DNA of 12,092 bases from NCBI GenBank assembly GCA_004298405.1, contig SCSL01000041.1, positions 1 through 12,092 on the forward strand. Reading direction: 5' to 3'. A program made the translations under genes and the position numbers. Shown here in pieces: positions 1 to 6,606 of this stretch (the stretch's first letter is position 1; every line of letters begins with the position of its first letter). A model generated the notes under the pieces. The model had not been told where the DNA came from and did no database searches. It was given only the letters and a program-made list of their open reading frames with translations. This stretch comes from Patescibacteria group bacterium (lineage in GTDB: Bacteria; Patescibacteriota; Patescibacteriia; UBA9934; GWF2-40-263).

Positions 1-91
1 AACGGGGCTGAAGCCCCTGAGAAGAATAGAGAAAGAACTCTTCTCAGCCACTTTAGTGGCGTTGAGCTACGAGACGGGGCTGAAGCCCCTA
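1..91. repeat. Cluster of short palindromes at left edge
   Basis: This stretch beyond the 3' end of prfB has no gene. A 17-bp unit, ACGGGGCTGAAGCCCCT, occurs twice in direct orientation at 2-18 and 74-90, and each copy is itself a palindrome (GGGGCT/AGCCCC). Between them lie two further hairpins: TGAGAAGA (18-25) pairing with TCTTCTCA (39-46), and GCCAC-TTTA-GTGGC (47-60). The arrangement resembles REP-like intergenic palindrome arrays. On the prfB side the hairpin at 75-89 could also act as a transcript end, but no long T-run follows it in the gene's direction, so I do not call a terminator. Confidence 0.7.
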
Positions 92-109
92 TGAAACGTT
101 TTTTTGAAG

Positions 110-1205
110 CTATTTTTTTGTTTCCCCAAGCTCATGTCGCAGATACGCTTCCATAAATGCCTCAATGTCCCCTTCCAGAACTCCCTCCGCGTCCGACGTC
201 TCAAAGTCGGTCCGATGATCCTTTACGAGTTTATATGGATGGAGCACATACGAACGAATCTGATTCCCCCACTCAGCCGATTGATATTCTCCGCGCAATT
301 CCGACTTCTCTTTTTCTTTTGCTTTCAACGCGAGCTGATGCAATTTTGATTTGAGAACCTTCATAGCTGTTTCCTTGTTCTGTTGCTGAGAACGTTCGTT
401 CTGGCAGGAAACAGAAATATTGGTCGGAAGATGCACGATGCGCACGGCCGAATACGTGGTATTGACACTCTGCCCACCCTTGCCGCCGCTCATAAATGTG
501 TCGATGCGCAAATCTTTTGGATCGATCTGAATCTCAGCCACATCTTCAAGTTCAGGGATGACTTCTACCAGGGCAAACGTCGTGTGACGCATCTTCTCGG
601 CATCAAATGGACTGATACGAACGAGTCGATGCACGCCAGCCTCGCTCTTCAGATATCCATACGCCCAACGTCCTTCGACACGAAACGTAATGCTTTTGAG
701 CCCCACGTCTTCCGCGCGCGATTCCCACAGCACGGTTACCCGCCAACCTTTTTTTTCCGCATAGCGCATATACATCCGCGTGAGCATCTGCGTCCAGTCC
801 TGTGCTTCCGTTCCTCCTGAGCCTGCATGAATCGCCACAATGGCTGGATCCCTGTCGTATGCTCCAGCAAAAAGCGTGGCGAATTCCATCTTGGAAAATT
901 TCTCTTGCGCAAGCGAACATTTGTGCTCCAAATCCTCTTTCATTGTTTCATCCCCAAGCCCCACCAATTCCTCCAGTTCACTCACCTCTCCAATCAGTTC
1001 CTCCCAGTCAGTCACCTCCTGTCGTAACTCGGCGGCCTCCTTGCTCACCCTCTGTGCCTGCTCCGCATCATTCCAAAATTCCGGCGCAGACATCTGCCCC
1101 TCAAGTGACGCAATCTTTATTTTTACGGTATCAAGGTCAAAGTAACCTCCAGGTGTCGAGTATCCTCACCCGGAGGTCTTTGATAGATTTAAGGAGTTCG
1201 TTCAT
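110..1205 (-). CDS. prfB: Peptide chain release factor 2 (programmed +1 frameshift)
   Basis: RF2 recognises UGA and UAA in the ribosomal A site and triggers peptide release. Translation starts at ATG 1205-1203, runs 22 codons to CTT (1142-1140), meets in-frame TGA (1139-1137), shifts +1 onto GAC (1138-1136) and continues to TAG 112-110. The product is 364 residues; the E. coli protein is 365. An uninterrupted frame opens only at ATG 1093, which would lack the first 37 residues. The stop-recognition tripeptide SPF lies at about 198-200 and the catalytic GGQ at about 243-245, within MSGGKGGQSVNTTYSAVRI, typical spacing for the family. The N-terminal helical domain matches RF2, including PEFW. 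The start follows the upstream DUF4870-like stop codon by 3 nt (TAG GGT ATG), so translation is probably coupled. Regulation is by the recoding site: low RF2 favours frameshifting. Identity is very secure. Confidence 0.97.
1136..1150 (-). promoter_or_regulatory. prfB: prfB +1 frameshift site with internal SD
   Basis: On the minus strand the site reads GGAGG-TTA-CTT-TGA-C. This matches the E. coli prfB recoding signal (AGGGGG-TAT-CTT-TGA-C) in every element: an SD-like sequence, exactly three nucleotides, the slippery CTT, the UGA stop and a following C. The family mechanism is anti-SD pairing that helps the P-site tRNA-Leu slip from CUU to UUU while UGA is decoded slowly. Reading then continues as GAC CTT GAT ACC, giving Leu-Asp-Leu-Asp-Thr, the conserved RF2 context. 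Confidence 0.93.
1145..1177 (-). promoter_or_regulatory. Hairpin sequestering the prfB internal SD
   Basis: The mRNA reads ACCUCCGGGUG (1177-1167), an 11-nt loop (1166-1156), then CACCUGGAGGU (1155-1145). This forms an 11-bp stem whose only non-Watson-Crick pair is G1171-U1151. The 3' arm contains the frameshift-stimulating GGAGG, and the 5' arm contains ACCUCC, the same sequence as the 16S anti-SD. The stem ends 2 nt before the slippery CTT. The complementarity is seen directly; a regulatory role is inference. Confidence 0.6.
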
Positions 1206-1208
1206 ACC

Positions 1209-1550
1209 CTACAACTTGATTTGCTTCGCGTACTTCCCTAACACCGGTAACTCCCACATTTTGCCTTGAAGAGCATTTACCATTCCCAATATGACGAGAA
1301 TGATGAGCACAAGCGAGCCGAGCGCCCAAACGATTTGTCCCAAGAAAGGGATAATCATCCCAAACCACAGGGCAAGCCACACAAGGAGGATGACGAGTCC
1401 TTGTTTGCCATGATGTTGGGCAAAGGCACTCTCTTTTCTTAAGAGGAGCGGGAGCAAACACAGGATCCCAAGATATCCAATCGCCGAAATAAGGCGATCG
1501 TCTTGCATATCCTGCGATGCCGCAATGAAATCTGTTTCGTTTTGATTCAT
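1209..1550 (-). CDS. DUF4870/Tic20-like small membrane protein
   Basis: A 113-residue predicted integral membrane protein. After a short charged N-terminus containing DDRLISAIGYLG come three hydrophobic segments at about 19-36, 51-71 and 73-94. The motif FAQHHGKQGL between the first two, and ALQGKMWELPVLGKYA near the C-terminus, are what I associate with the DUF4870/Tic20-like family common in Patescibacteria and other bacteria. The molecular function of that family is not established. The start ATG 1550-1548 has no convincing SD; a TG-G-TACCAT box ends 8 nt before it. The stop lies 3 nt from the prfB start, so the two genes are probably co-translated. The family assignment is by pattern, not by search. 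Confidence 0.72.
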   Translation of the reverse strand: MNQNETDFIAASQDMQDDRLISAIGYLGILCLLPLLLRKESAFAQHHGKQGLVILLVWLALWFGMIIPFLGQIVWALGSLVLIILVILGMVNALQGKMWELPVLGKYAKQIKL

Positions 1551-1558
1551 ATACTTCT

Positions 1559-1567
1559 ATGGTACCA
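1559..1567 (-). promoter_or_regulatory. Possible extended -10 before the DUF4870-like gene
   Basis: The minus strand reads TG-G-TACCAT followed by 8 nt and the ATG at 1550. The hexamer matches TATAAT at four of six positions and carries the extended TGn. The best -35 at 17-bp spacing is TTTAGT, which is poor. If real, the transcript would be leaderless or nearly so. Confidence 0.35.
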
Positions 1568-1586
1568 GATTGAGTGAATTGACTAA

Positions 1587-1614
1587 AGCAAGAACGAGGG
1601 TCTCCCCTCGTTCT
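1587..1614 (-). terminator. Hairpin after groL
   Basis: A perfect 10-bp stem, AGAACGAGGG (minus strand, 1614-1605) with CCCTCGTTCT (1600-1591), closes a GAGA tetraloop and lies 50 bp past the groL stop. The downstream tract TGCTTT is only partly T-rich, so this is a moderate intrinsic terminator. It separates groSL from the DUF4870-prfB unit. Confidence 0.6.
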
Positions 1615-1663
1615 ACAAGTTTCTGCATTCCACATTCCCTAAACTCCCTCAATTCCCTTTCCT

Positions 1664-3289
1664 CTAGTACATTCCCATTCCACCTCCCGGCATACCGCCA
1701 GCAGAAGGTTCTTCTTTCTTTGGCAGATCGGTGATCGCGCACTCGGTTGTGAGAATCATGATCGCAATCGATGCCGCATTTTGCAATGCAGAGCGCGTGA
1801 CCTTGGCTGGATCGATAATGCCCGCGACAACGAGATCTTGATACTCATTTGTCGCCGCATTGTAGCCATGTCCACCGGTCATTTCTCGTACTTTTTCTGC
1901 CACAACCGAACCGTCCATTCCCGCGTTTGAAGCAATGAGACGCAGTGGTTCCTCAAGCGCGCGGCGCAAGATATCAATACCCACGCGTTCATCTCCATCA
2001 ACAGGCACGGTCTCAAGAGTCCGCGCGGCACGCATGAGCGCGACACCGCCTCCAGGAACGATTCCTTCTTCCACCGCGGCCTTGGTTGCGGACACCGCGT
2101 CTTCAATCCGATGCTTTTTCTCTTTCATTTCTGTTTCGGTCGCGGCTCCCACACGAATGATTGCCACTCCTCCAGCGAGTTTGGCGATGCGTTCTTGCAT
2201 CTTCTCTTTCTCGAAGTCTGAATCAGTTGCTTCAAGTTGTGTACGAATTTGTCCAACACGCTCATTGATCGCCGTCTTGTCGCCATGGCCTTCGACGATG
2301 GTCGTGTTGTCTTTGTTGGAAACAACTTTACGAGCCTGTCCAAGGTCATTGAGCTCCACGTTCTCGAGCTTCATTCCAATTTCATCGGATACAACCTTTC
2401 CTCCCGTAAGCACGGCAATGTCTTGCAACATAGCTTTGCGACGATCCCCAAAACCTGGCGCCTTGATCGCAAGCGTGGAAAATGCTCCACGGAGCTTGTT
2501 CACCACAAGCGTGGTGAGTGCCTCCCCATCAACATCTTCACAAATAATCACAAGCTCTTTCTTGCCAGTCGCCGCAACTTTCTCGAGAACTGGCAGAATG
2601 TCTTGCACGGAACTCACTTTGCGGTCGGTGATCAAAATATACGCGTCCTGATACTCGGCTTCCATGCGATCTGCATTGGTGACCATGTAGTGAGAAACGT
2701 ATCCTTTATCAAACTGCATTCCTTCGACAACCTCCACATCAACGCCAAACGACTGTGATTCCTCCACGGTAATGACTCCATTCTCACCAACTTTCTCCAT
2801 GGCCTTGGCGATCATGGATCCGATCTCTGAATCATTGGCAGAAATGCTCGCAACTTTCTCGATCTCTCCGCCCTTGATTGGCGTTGCAATTTTTTCCTTG
2901 ATCTCTCGTACAAGTGCTTCCACGCCTTTCTCAATTCCTCGACGCAATACTTGTGGGTTGGAACCGGCTGTCACATTGCGTAAACCTTCCGCAATCATCG
3001 ATTGCGCAAGAACGGTAGCTGTGGTGGTTCCGTCTCCCGCTACATCGTTGGTCTTGCTGGCAACTTCTTTAACAAGCTCTGCGCCGAGATTCTCAAACTT
3101 ATCCTCCAGTTCGATTTCCTTCGCAACCGTTACTCCATCTTTCGTGATGGTAGGCGCGCCAAAGCCACGATCCAGAACGACATTACGACCCTTTGGACCC
3201 AACGTCACCTTCACTGCATTGGCGAGTTTATCAACCCCACGCTTAAGAGCTGAACGAGCATCTTCATTAAACGAAATTTGTTTTGCCAT
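1664..3289 (-). CDS. groL: Chaperonin GroEL (Hsp60)
   Basis: GroEL forms the double-ring ATP-driven folding chamber in the cytoplasm that GroES caps. The 541-residue protein is close to the usual ~548 and collinear with the family from MAKQISFNEDARSAL to the flexible tail ending GGMPGGGMGMY. ATP-site signatures are intact: VTLGPKGRNVVLD at about 28-40, TKDGVTVAKEI at about 49-59 with the catalytic Asp51, and NDVAGDGTTTATVLAQ with Asp86. The apical substrate-binding domain sits in the middle and GIVPGGGVAL marks the return to the equatorial domain. The start ATG 3289-3287 lies 12 bp after the groS stop and has no SD, so translation probably depends on coupling to groS. It shares the groS promoter and palindrome. 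No anomalies seen. Confidence 0.98.
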   Translation of the reverse strand: MAKQISFNEDARSALKRGVDKLANAVKVTLGPKGRNVVLDRGFGAPTITKDGVTVAKEIELEDKFENLGAELVKEVASKTNDVAGDGTTTATVLAQSMIAEGLRNVTAGSNPQVLRRGIEKGVEALVREIKEKIATPIKGGEIEKVASISANDSEIGSMIAKAMEKVGENGVITVEESQSFGVDVEVVEGMQFDKGYVSHYMVTNADRMEAEYQDAYILITDRKVSSVQDILPVLEKVAATGKKELVIICEDVDGEALTTLVVNKLRGAFSTLAIKAPGFGDRRKAMLQDIAVLTGGKVVSDEIGMKLENVELNDLGQARKVVSNKDNTTIVEGHGDKTAINERVGQIRTQLEATDSDFEKEKMQERIAKLAGGVAIIRVGAATETEMKEKKHRIEDAVSATKAAVEEGIVPGGGVALMRAARTLETVPVDGDERVGIDILRRALEEPLRLIASNAGMDGSVVAEKVREMTGGHGYNAATNEYQDLVVAGIIDPAKVTRSALQNAASIAIMILTTECAITDLPKKEEPSAGGMPGGGMGMY

Positions 3290-3301
3290 ATATCTGTTTG
3301 A

Positions 3302-3598
3302 TTATTCGATGATTGCCATCACGTCCTCCATGCGAATGATCAAAAATTCTTGACCGTCGATCTTCACCTCGTCTGGAGCATACTTCTTAAACAAGACTTG
3401 ATTCCCGACTATGACGTCCATCGCAGAACGTTTCCCCGCTTCAAGCTCTCGACCTGGACCAACGGCAATCACCTCGCCGCGCTCAGAACGTTCTTTATCG
3501 ATCGTGTCAGGAATAATGATCCCAGACGCGGATGTTTCCTCCTTTGAAAGGGCTTTCACGATGATGTGATCGCCAACGGGCTTGAGTTTCATATGCAT
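3302..3598 (-). CDS. groS: Co-chaperonin GroES (Hsp10)
   Basis: GroES is the heptameric lid of the GroEL chamber. The 98-residue protein has the family pattern from LKPVGDHIIVKAL through the mobile loop (EETSASGIIIPDT, about 20-33), which docks onto GroEL, and the core motif GEVIAVGPG, to the C-terminal strand with FLIIRMEDVMAIIE. Two ATG codons compete as start, 3598-3596 and 3592-3590 (ATG CAT ATG); the second gives the more typical MKLKPVGD beginning. Neither has an SD nearby. The gene is the first of the groSL operon, and the 111-bp leader upstream holds a TTGACA promoter and a perfect 12-bp palindrome resembling CIRCE. Confidence 0.97.
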   Translation of the reverse strand: MHMKLKPVGDHIIVKALSKEETSASGIIIPDTIDKERSERGEVIAVGPGRELEAGKRSAMDVIVGNQVLFKKYAPDEVKIDGQEFLIIRMEDVMAIIE

Positions 3599-3629
3599 GA
3601 AATCATTAAGATTTTAGAAGAAAAAAGTA

Positions 3630-3660
3630 CGCTAGCAGTCTTCCTCCTAGACTGCTAGCG
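3630..3660 (-). promoter_or_regulatory. CIRCE-like palindrome in groS leader (possible terminator)
   Basis: A perfect inverted repeat has 12-bp arms (3630-3641 and 3649-3660) and a 7-nt centre. Written as a CIRCE operator it is CTAGCAGTC-N9-GACTGCTAG, against the HrcA consensus TTAGCACTC-N9-GAGTGCTAA: same spacing and 7 of 9 positions per half site. It begins where transcription from the promoter at 3666-3694 would start, the usual place for CIRCE. On the minus strand it is followed by TACTTTTTTC, so it could instead, or also, terminate transcripts arriving from the kinase gene. The loop carries AGGAGGA, far from any start codon. Confidence 0.6.
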
Positions 3661-3665
3661 TCCTC

Positions 3666-3694
3666 ATTTTGGTCAAAAAAGTAATTGCTGTCAA
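3666..3694 (-). promoter_or_regulatory. Sigma-70-type promoter for groSL
   Basis: On the minus strand a perfect -35 TTGACA (3694-3689) is followed by a 17-bp spacer and CAAAAT (3671-3666), which matches TATAAT at four of six positions. The predicted start, near 3659, falls at the edge of the palindrome. It begins 15 bp after the kinase stop codon and gives groSL its own transcript. Confidence 0.65.
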
Positions 3695-3709
3695 GGGATA
3701 TAAAAACTC

Positions 3710-5194
3710 CTATTCATACTCAAAAATTCTCTCCTCTAAAGCCTGTCCGGCAGGAAACTCTTGCAGATTTTCCAGCATCCCCTTGGGCATCTTAATCCCT
3801 GCTTGTTCTGCAAGCGCGCGAATATGAGCCTCCAGCTCGCGAACGAACTTATCATCATCAAGGAAATCCCCCTCAAAGATTCTCACAGCCGTTTCAGAAG
3901 GAAGATACGTCAATGCAGAAGATTCTCTTGGCGGGATTTCTAAATGTTTTGTCACTCCAGAACGTTTCCATTGCTGTTTCCGTTCATAGATGGAGAGATC
4001 CGGTAGAATAAAGTCATATAACCACTGCAAAAATGCGCGATGCGCTCCAGAAATAGATTCCTTAGCAAAATACACATCTGCTTCAGATGGATTCCGGAGC
4101 CTGGGTGCCTGAATATAGGTACCATCAGCAAGGTCAAGCTGGACTTCTAATATCTCTCCTCCTTTTGGAGCATCAAACAATCCAACGGCCATACCAACCG
4201 AAAGAACGCTAGCCCAATAGTCTCTTATACGTAAATCAATATCATTTTGATACCAAGCTTCTGGCAGGAGATAGGTTGGTGTTCCAACAACGGTACCTTT
4301 TTTCTGCCGAACAATGCCTTCTTTGATAGCTAATCCAAAATCAATGGGTCGTGAAAGTGACTCTTCTTTATCAATCAAATTGACAATGATATTAGACGGT
4401 TTGATATCCCGATGTACCCATCCATGCGCATGCATCCGACGCAAGGTTCCTACAATCGCGCGCAAGGCAACCGCTTGTTTATATCCCCACTCCCCTGTTT
4501 TCAATTTTTCTTGCCATTCTGGATCCATTTCTCCTGCTTTCATCACTTCATGGAGTGTTCTCCCATCATGCCGCTCCATCACAATGGCCGTCCAAATGTT
4601 CCCCTGCTCATCATGGACCGTCTCATTCTGGACGTAATCTCCCGCCGCCATCAATGCTCCAATTTCATTCCACAGCGAGGCTCGTTTTAACACGGAACTC
4701 GAAGAGCCTTCTTCGACCATCATCATTTTTACAAGCCGAGGCCTCTGCGTACCGCCTAAATGGCGCACTTCGAACACTCGTCCATACGCCCCCCTACCCA
4801 ATTCCTTTCCTATCTCCCAGACAAGCCCACTGGCGTAAATTCTTTTTGGAATGACCATTTCTCCCTCTTCATCCATCAGGGGAGGCGGCGGGTTATCTCT
4901 ATTGCGCTGTTGGCGAATACCCTCAGGAGGAATCAAAGCCAGTTCTTCTTGCAATGAGGTATGGAAAACGTATCCCTCTGGAACCCCAACTCCTTCCTTG
5001 ATCTCGATCAAAGCACGTTTCACCCAAGTCTCATCAGAAAGCTGTTTGCGCAACTCGCGTAGAGCTCGCGCGGTTTGCCCAACCGTGTCAGGTTCTTCGA
5101 CATGAATCGTTTCAGCCACTTCTGGCCGCTCTGGTGGAATGTAGGTATCCTGGTCTGAAACTTTTTGATGAATTTGTTCAGGTTGTTCTCCCAT
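3710..5194 (-). CDS. Hanks-type serine/threonine protein kinase, cytosolic
   Basis: A 494-residue kinase that should phosphorylate Ser/Thr on unknown partners. The catalytic core at about 125-345 carries every key element: glycine loop GRGAYGRV (133-140), ATP-binding Lys156 in LVKMMM, helix-C Glu177, HRDIKPSN (261-268) with catalytic Asp263, DFG (285-287), the activation-segment end GTPTYLLPEA (304-313) and DYWASV (326-331). The ~120-residue N-terminal and ~150-residue C-terminal regions are charged and unrecognised. There is no transmembrane segment, PASTA repeat or lipobox, unlike many bacterial receptor kinases. The start follows the Wzy-like stop by 9 bp of mostly T, without SD. Parts of the gene are AT-richer than its neighbours. 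The kinase fold is secure; the target and signal are unknown, although its partner gene suggests a link to envelope polysaccharide. Confidence 0.92.
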   Translation of the reverse strand: MGEQPEQIHQKVSDQDTYIPPERPEVAETIHVEEPDTVGQTARALRELRKQLSDETWVKRALIEIKEGVGVPEGYVFHTSLQEELALIPPEGIRQQRNRDNPPPPLMDEEGEMVIPKRIYASGLVWEIGKELGRGAYGRVFEVRHLGGTQRPRLVKMMMVEEGSSSSVLKRASLWNEIGALMAAGDYVQNETVHDEQGNIWTAIVMERHDGRTLHEVMKAGEMDPEWQEKLKTGEWGYKQAVALRAIVGTLRRMHAHGWVHRDIKPSNIIVNLIDKEESLSRPIDFGLAIKEGIVRQKKGTVVGTPTYLLPEAWYQNDIDLRIRDYWASVLSVGMAVGLFDAPKGGEILEVQLDLADGTYIQAPRLRNPSEADVYFAKESISGAHRAFLQWLYDFILPDLSIYERKQQWKRSGVTKHLEIPPRESSALTYLPSETAVRIFEGDFLDDDKFVRELEAHIRALAEQAGIKMPKGMLENLQEFPAGQALEERIFEYE

Positions 5195-5203
5195 AAAAAA
5201 ATG

Positions 5204-6487
5204 TTATGTCGATTCTTGTGAAGACAGATACGCCCAATGGGTAAGCGATCCCGTCGCAAGCGCGGTCAGAGCAAGCCCAGGCCACAGTGTCCACAGATAA
5301 TGATCGAACAATCCAATCGTGAAGAAAAGAATCGTGACAGTCATCGCAAAGAGCGTGCCAACGTTCCCCATCGGGGCATTCGCAAACGGATTAATTCTAA
5401 ACACACAATACCCAAAGGCCATAAGCCCAACAAGACCAAGCTCGGCAAGGAGAAGTAAAAAGACGTTATGGATGGGTTGATAGGACCAAAGAGGATGTCC
5501 TGGGTCAAGACGCACAAGAATAAATGTGTAGGCGCTTGGTCCCACTCCCAACACGGAAGCCTGAAAAAAGACATCGCCAAACGTTTGGTACTGGCTGGCC
5601 CGCTCCTCAAAAGAAATAACTTCGAGACGTTGTGAGGGATCAAATCGAGAAAAGACCTGCGCGTGAAAGATGATGAGTGTCGAGAGAATCGAGGCAAGAC
5701 CCAACACCATAATCGGGATGGCGCGCCGCGGAGGAATGCGTTTGCGCCACACCATGAACCCCACGAGTATGAAAAGAGCAAGGAACAATCCCAGCCAGGC
5801 GGAGCGTGAGAACGTGACAATCAACGTCGCTCCCAAGAGACTCGAAGCGATCAGTGCTGAGACGAGCTGACGTTTATTCTCAACCAGCCGCGTGAGCCAT
5901 GCCAGCGCCACAATCCCAAAGGCGATGTAGCCACCAAAAACGTTTGGATGCGGAAACGTTCCATACGCACGCAATAGCCGCTCGCCACCGGCCTCCACAA
6001 CCGCAATTCCAGGAGTCGTTGCTTCCTTTGCCGCCATCCCCACAAGCGTCACATCAGGACTTGATCCATGCAAAACTTGGAACCATCCAAAAAGAACCGG
6101 CACCACAAGACCGATCAAAAAAAGAGAAAGAATTTGGCGGATATTGGTTCGATCGTCCGTAATCAAGGAAAACAACATGGCGGCCGAAACAACATGGATG
6201 AGGTGAAACCACCCAACCCATTCGACCTGCATGAGACTCAAGGAAAAAAATGCGACGGCAAGAAAGAAATACATTGAGCGGATTATGGAAGACACGTGCG
6301 GATGCGTGTGTTGTCGTCCGCGCAAAAAAAAGGCAAAGACGATCATGGCCTCCACAACATAGATGGAGAATACGCCGTACGCGGACGGTTCGCCGGAGAC
6401 TTCCGCGGTCGACAAAATCATGGCTGTCTGCCAAGGAAGAAAAAAGATCGAGAGGAGAAACAGGATGTTAGCAAACTTTCGAATCAT
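5204..6487 (-). CDS. O-antigen ligase/Wzy polymerase family membrane protein
   Basis: A 427-residue polytopic membrane protein with about ten or more hydrophobic segments. Family-like landmarks are RAYGTFPHPNVFGGY (173-187), VTFSRSAWLGL (224-234) before a cytoplasmic basic stretch, a long loop ending in GVGPSAYTFIL (314-324), PIHNVFLLLLAELGL (338-352) with the conserved His, and GLFDHYLWTLW near the C-terminus. This layout fits the Wzy_C/O-antigen ligase superfamily, whose members transfer or polymerise lipid-linked glycans on the outer face of the membrane. Whether it ligates or polymerises, and on which acceptor, cannot be told. The start ATG 6487-6485 abuts the 120-bp inverted repeat and has no SD; CATAAT (6504-6499) ends 11 nt before it. 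The kinase gene follows after 9 bp. Confidence 0.85.
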   Translation of the reverse strand: MIRKFANILFLLSIFFLPWQTAMILSTAEVSGEPSAYGVFSIYVVEAMIVFAFFLRGRQHTHPHVSSIIRSMYFFLAVAFFSLSLMQVEWVGWFHLIHVVSAAMLFSLITDDRTNIRQILSLFLIGLVVPVLFGWFQVLHGSSPDVTLVGMAAKEATTPGIAVVEAGGERLLRAYGTFPHPNVFGGYIAFGIVALAWLTRLVENKRQLVSALIASSLLGATLIVTFSRSAWLGLFLALFILVGFMVWRKRIPPRRAIPIMVLGLASILSTLIIFHAQVFSRFDPSQRLEVISFEERASQYQTFGDVFFQASVLGVGPSAYTFILVRLDPGHPLWSYQPIHNVFLLLLAELGLVGLMAFGYCVFRINPFANAPMGNVGTLFAMTVTILFFTIGLFDHYLWTLWPGLALTALATGSLTHWAYLSSQEST

Positions 6488-6606
6488 ATAGTCATCACAT
6501 TATGAAACGGGACTTTAGACGCCACCAGGATGGATGGGATGCGAAGGACAAGCAGACCGACCTCCTGGTGGATGGATAAATCCTGTTTCATAATGTGATG
6601 ACTATA
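6487..6606. mobile_element. 120-bp inverted-repeat element (MITE-like)
   Basis: Two perfect 22-bp arms in inverted orientation, 6487-6508 and 6585-6606, enclose 76 bp. Complementarity continues imperfectly inward and resumes as a perfect 9-bp pair, CCACCAGGA (6522-6530) with TCCTGGTGG (6563-6571). The outer ends read TATA on both sides, so a TA target duplication as left by IS630/Tc1-mariner-type elements is possible. The element fills the gap between the nucleotidyltransferase-like gene and the Wzy-like gene, supplies the stop codon of the first (6604-6602) and abuts the start of the second. No T-tract follows, so a simple terminator is less likely. Confidence 0.55.

Noticed and set aside
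110..1093. prfB as an N-terminally truncated or frameshift-damaged gene starting at ATG 1093.
   Set aside because: The upstream 22 codons, SD-like GGAGG and CTT TGA C restore a full-length RF2 in +1, which is the known recoding signal rather than an error.
1935..2651. Long open frame antisense to groL, and similar frames antisense to nusA (9092-9589) and groL (2772-3353).
   Set aside because: They are Ser/Arg-rich shadow frames opposite well-conserved genes, with no RBS or domain resemblance.
6487..6606. The inverted repeat as a rho-independent terminator.
   Set aside because: The stem is far longer than usual, the loop is large and no T-run follows on either strand.
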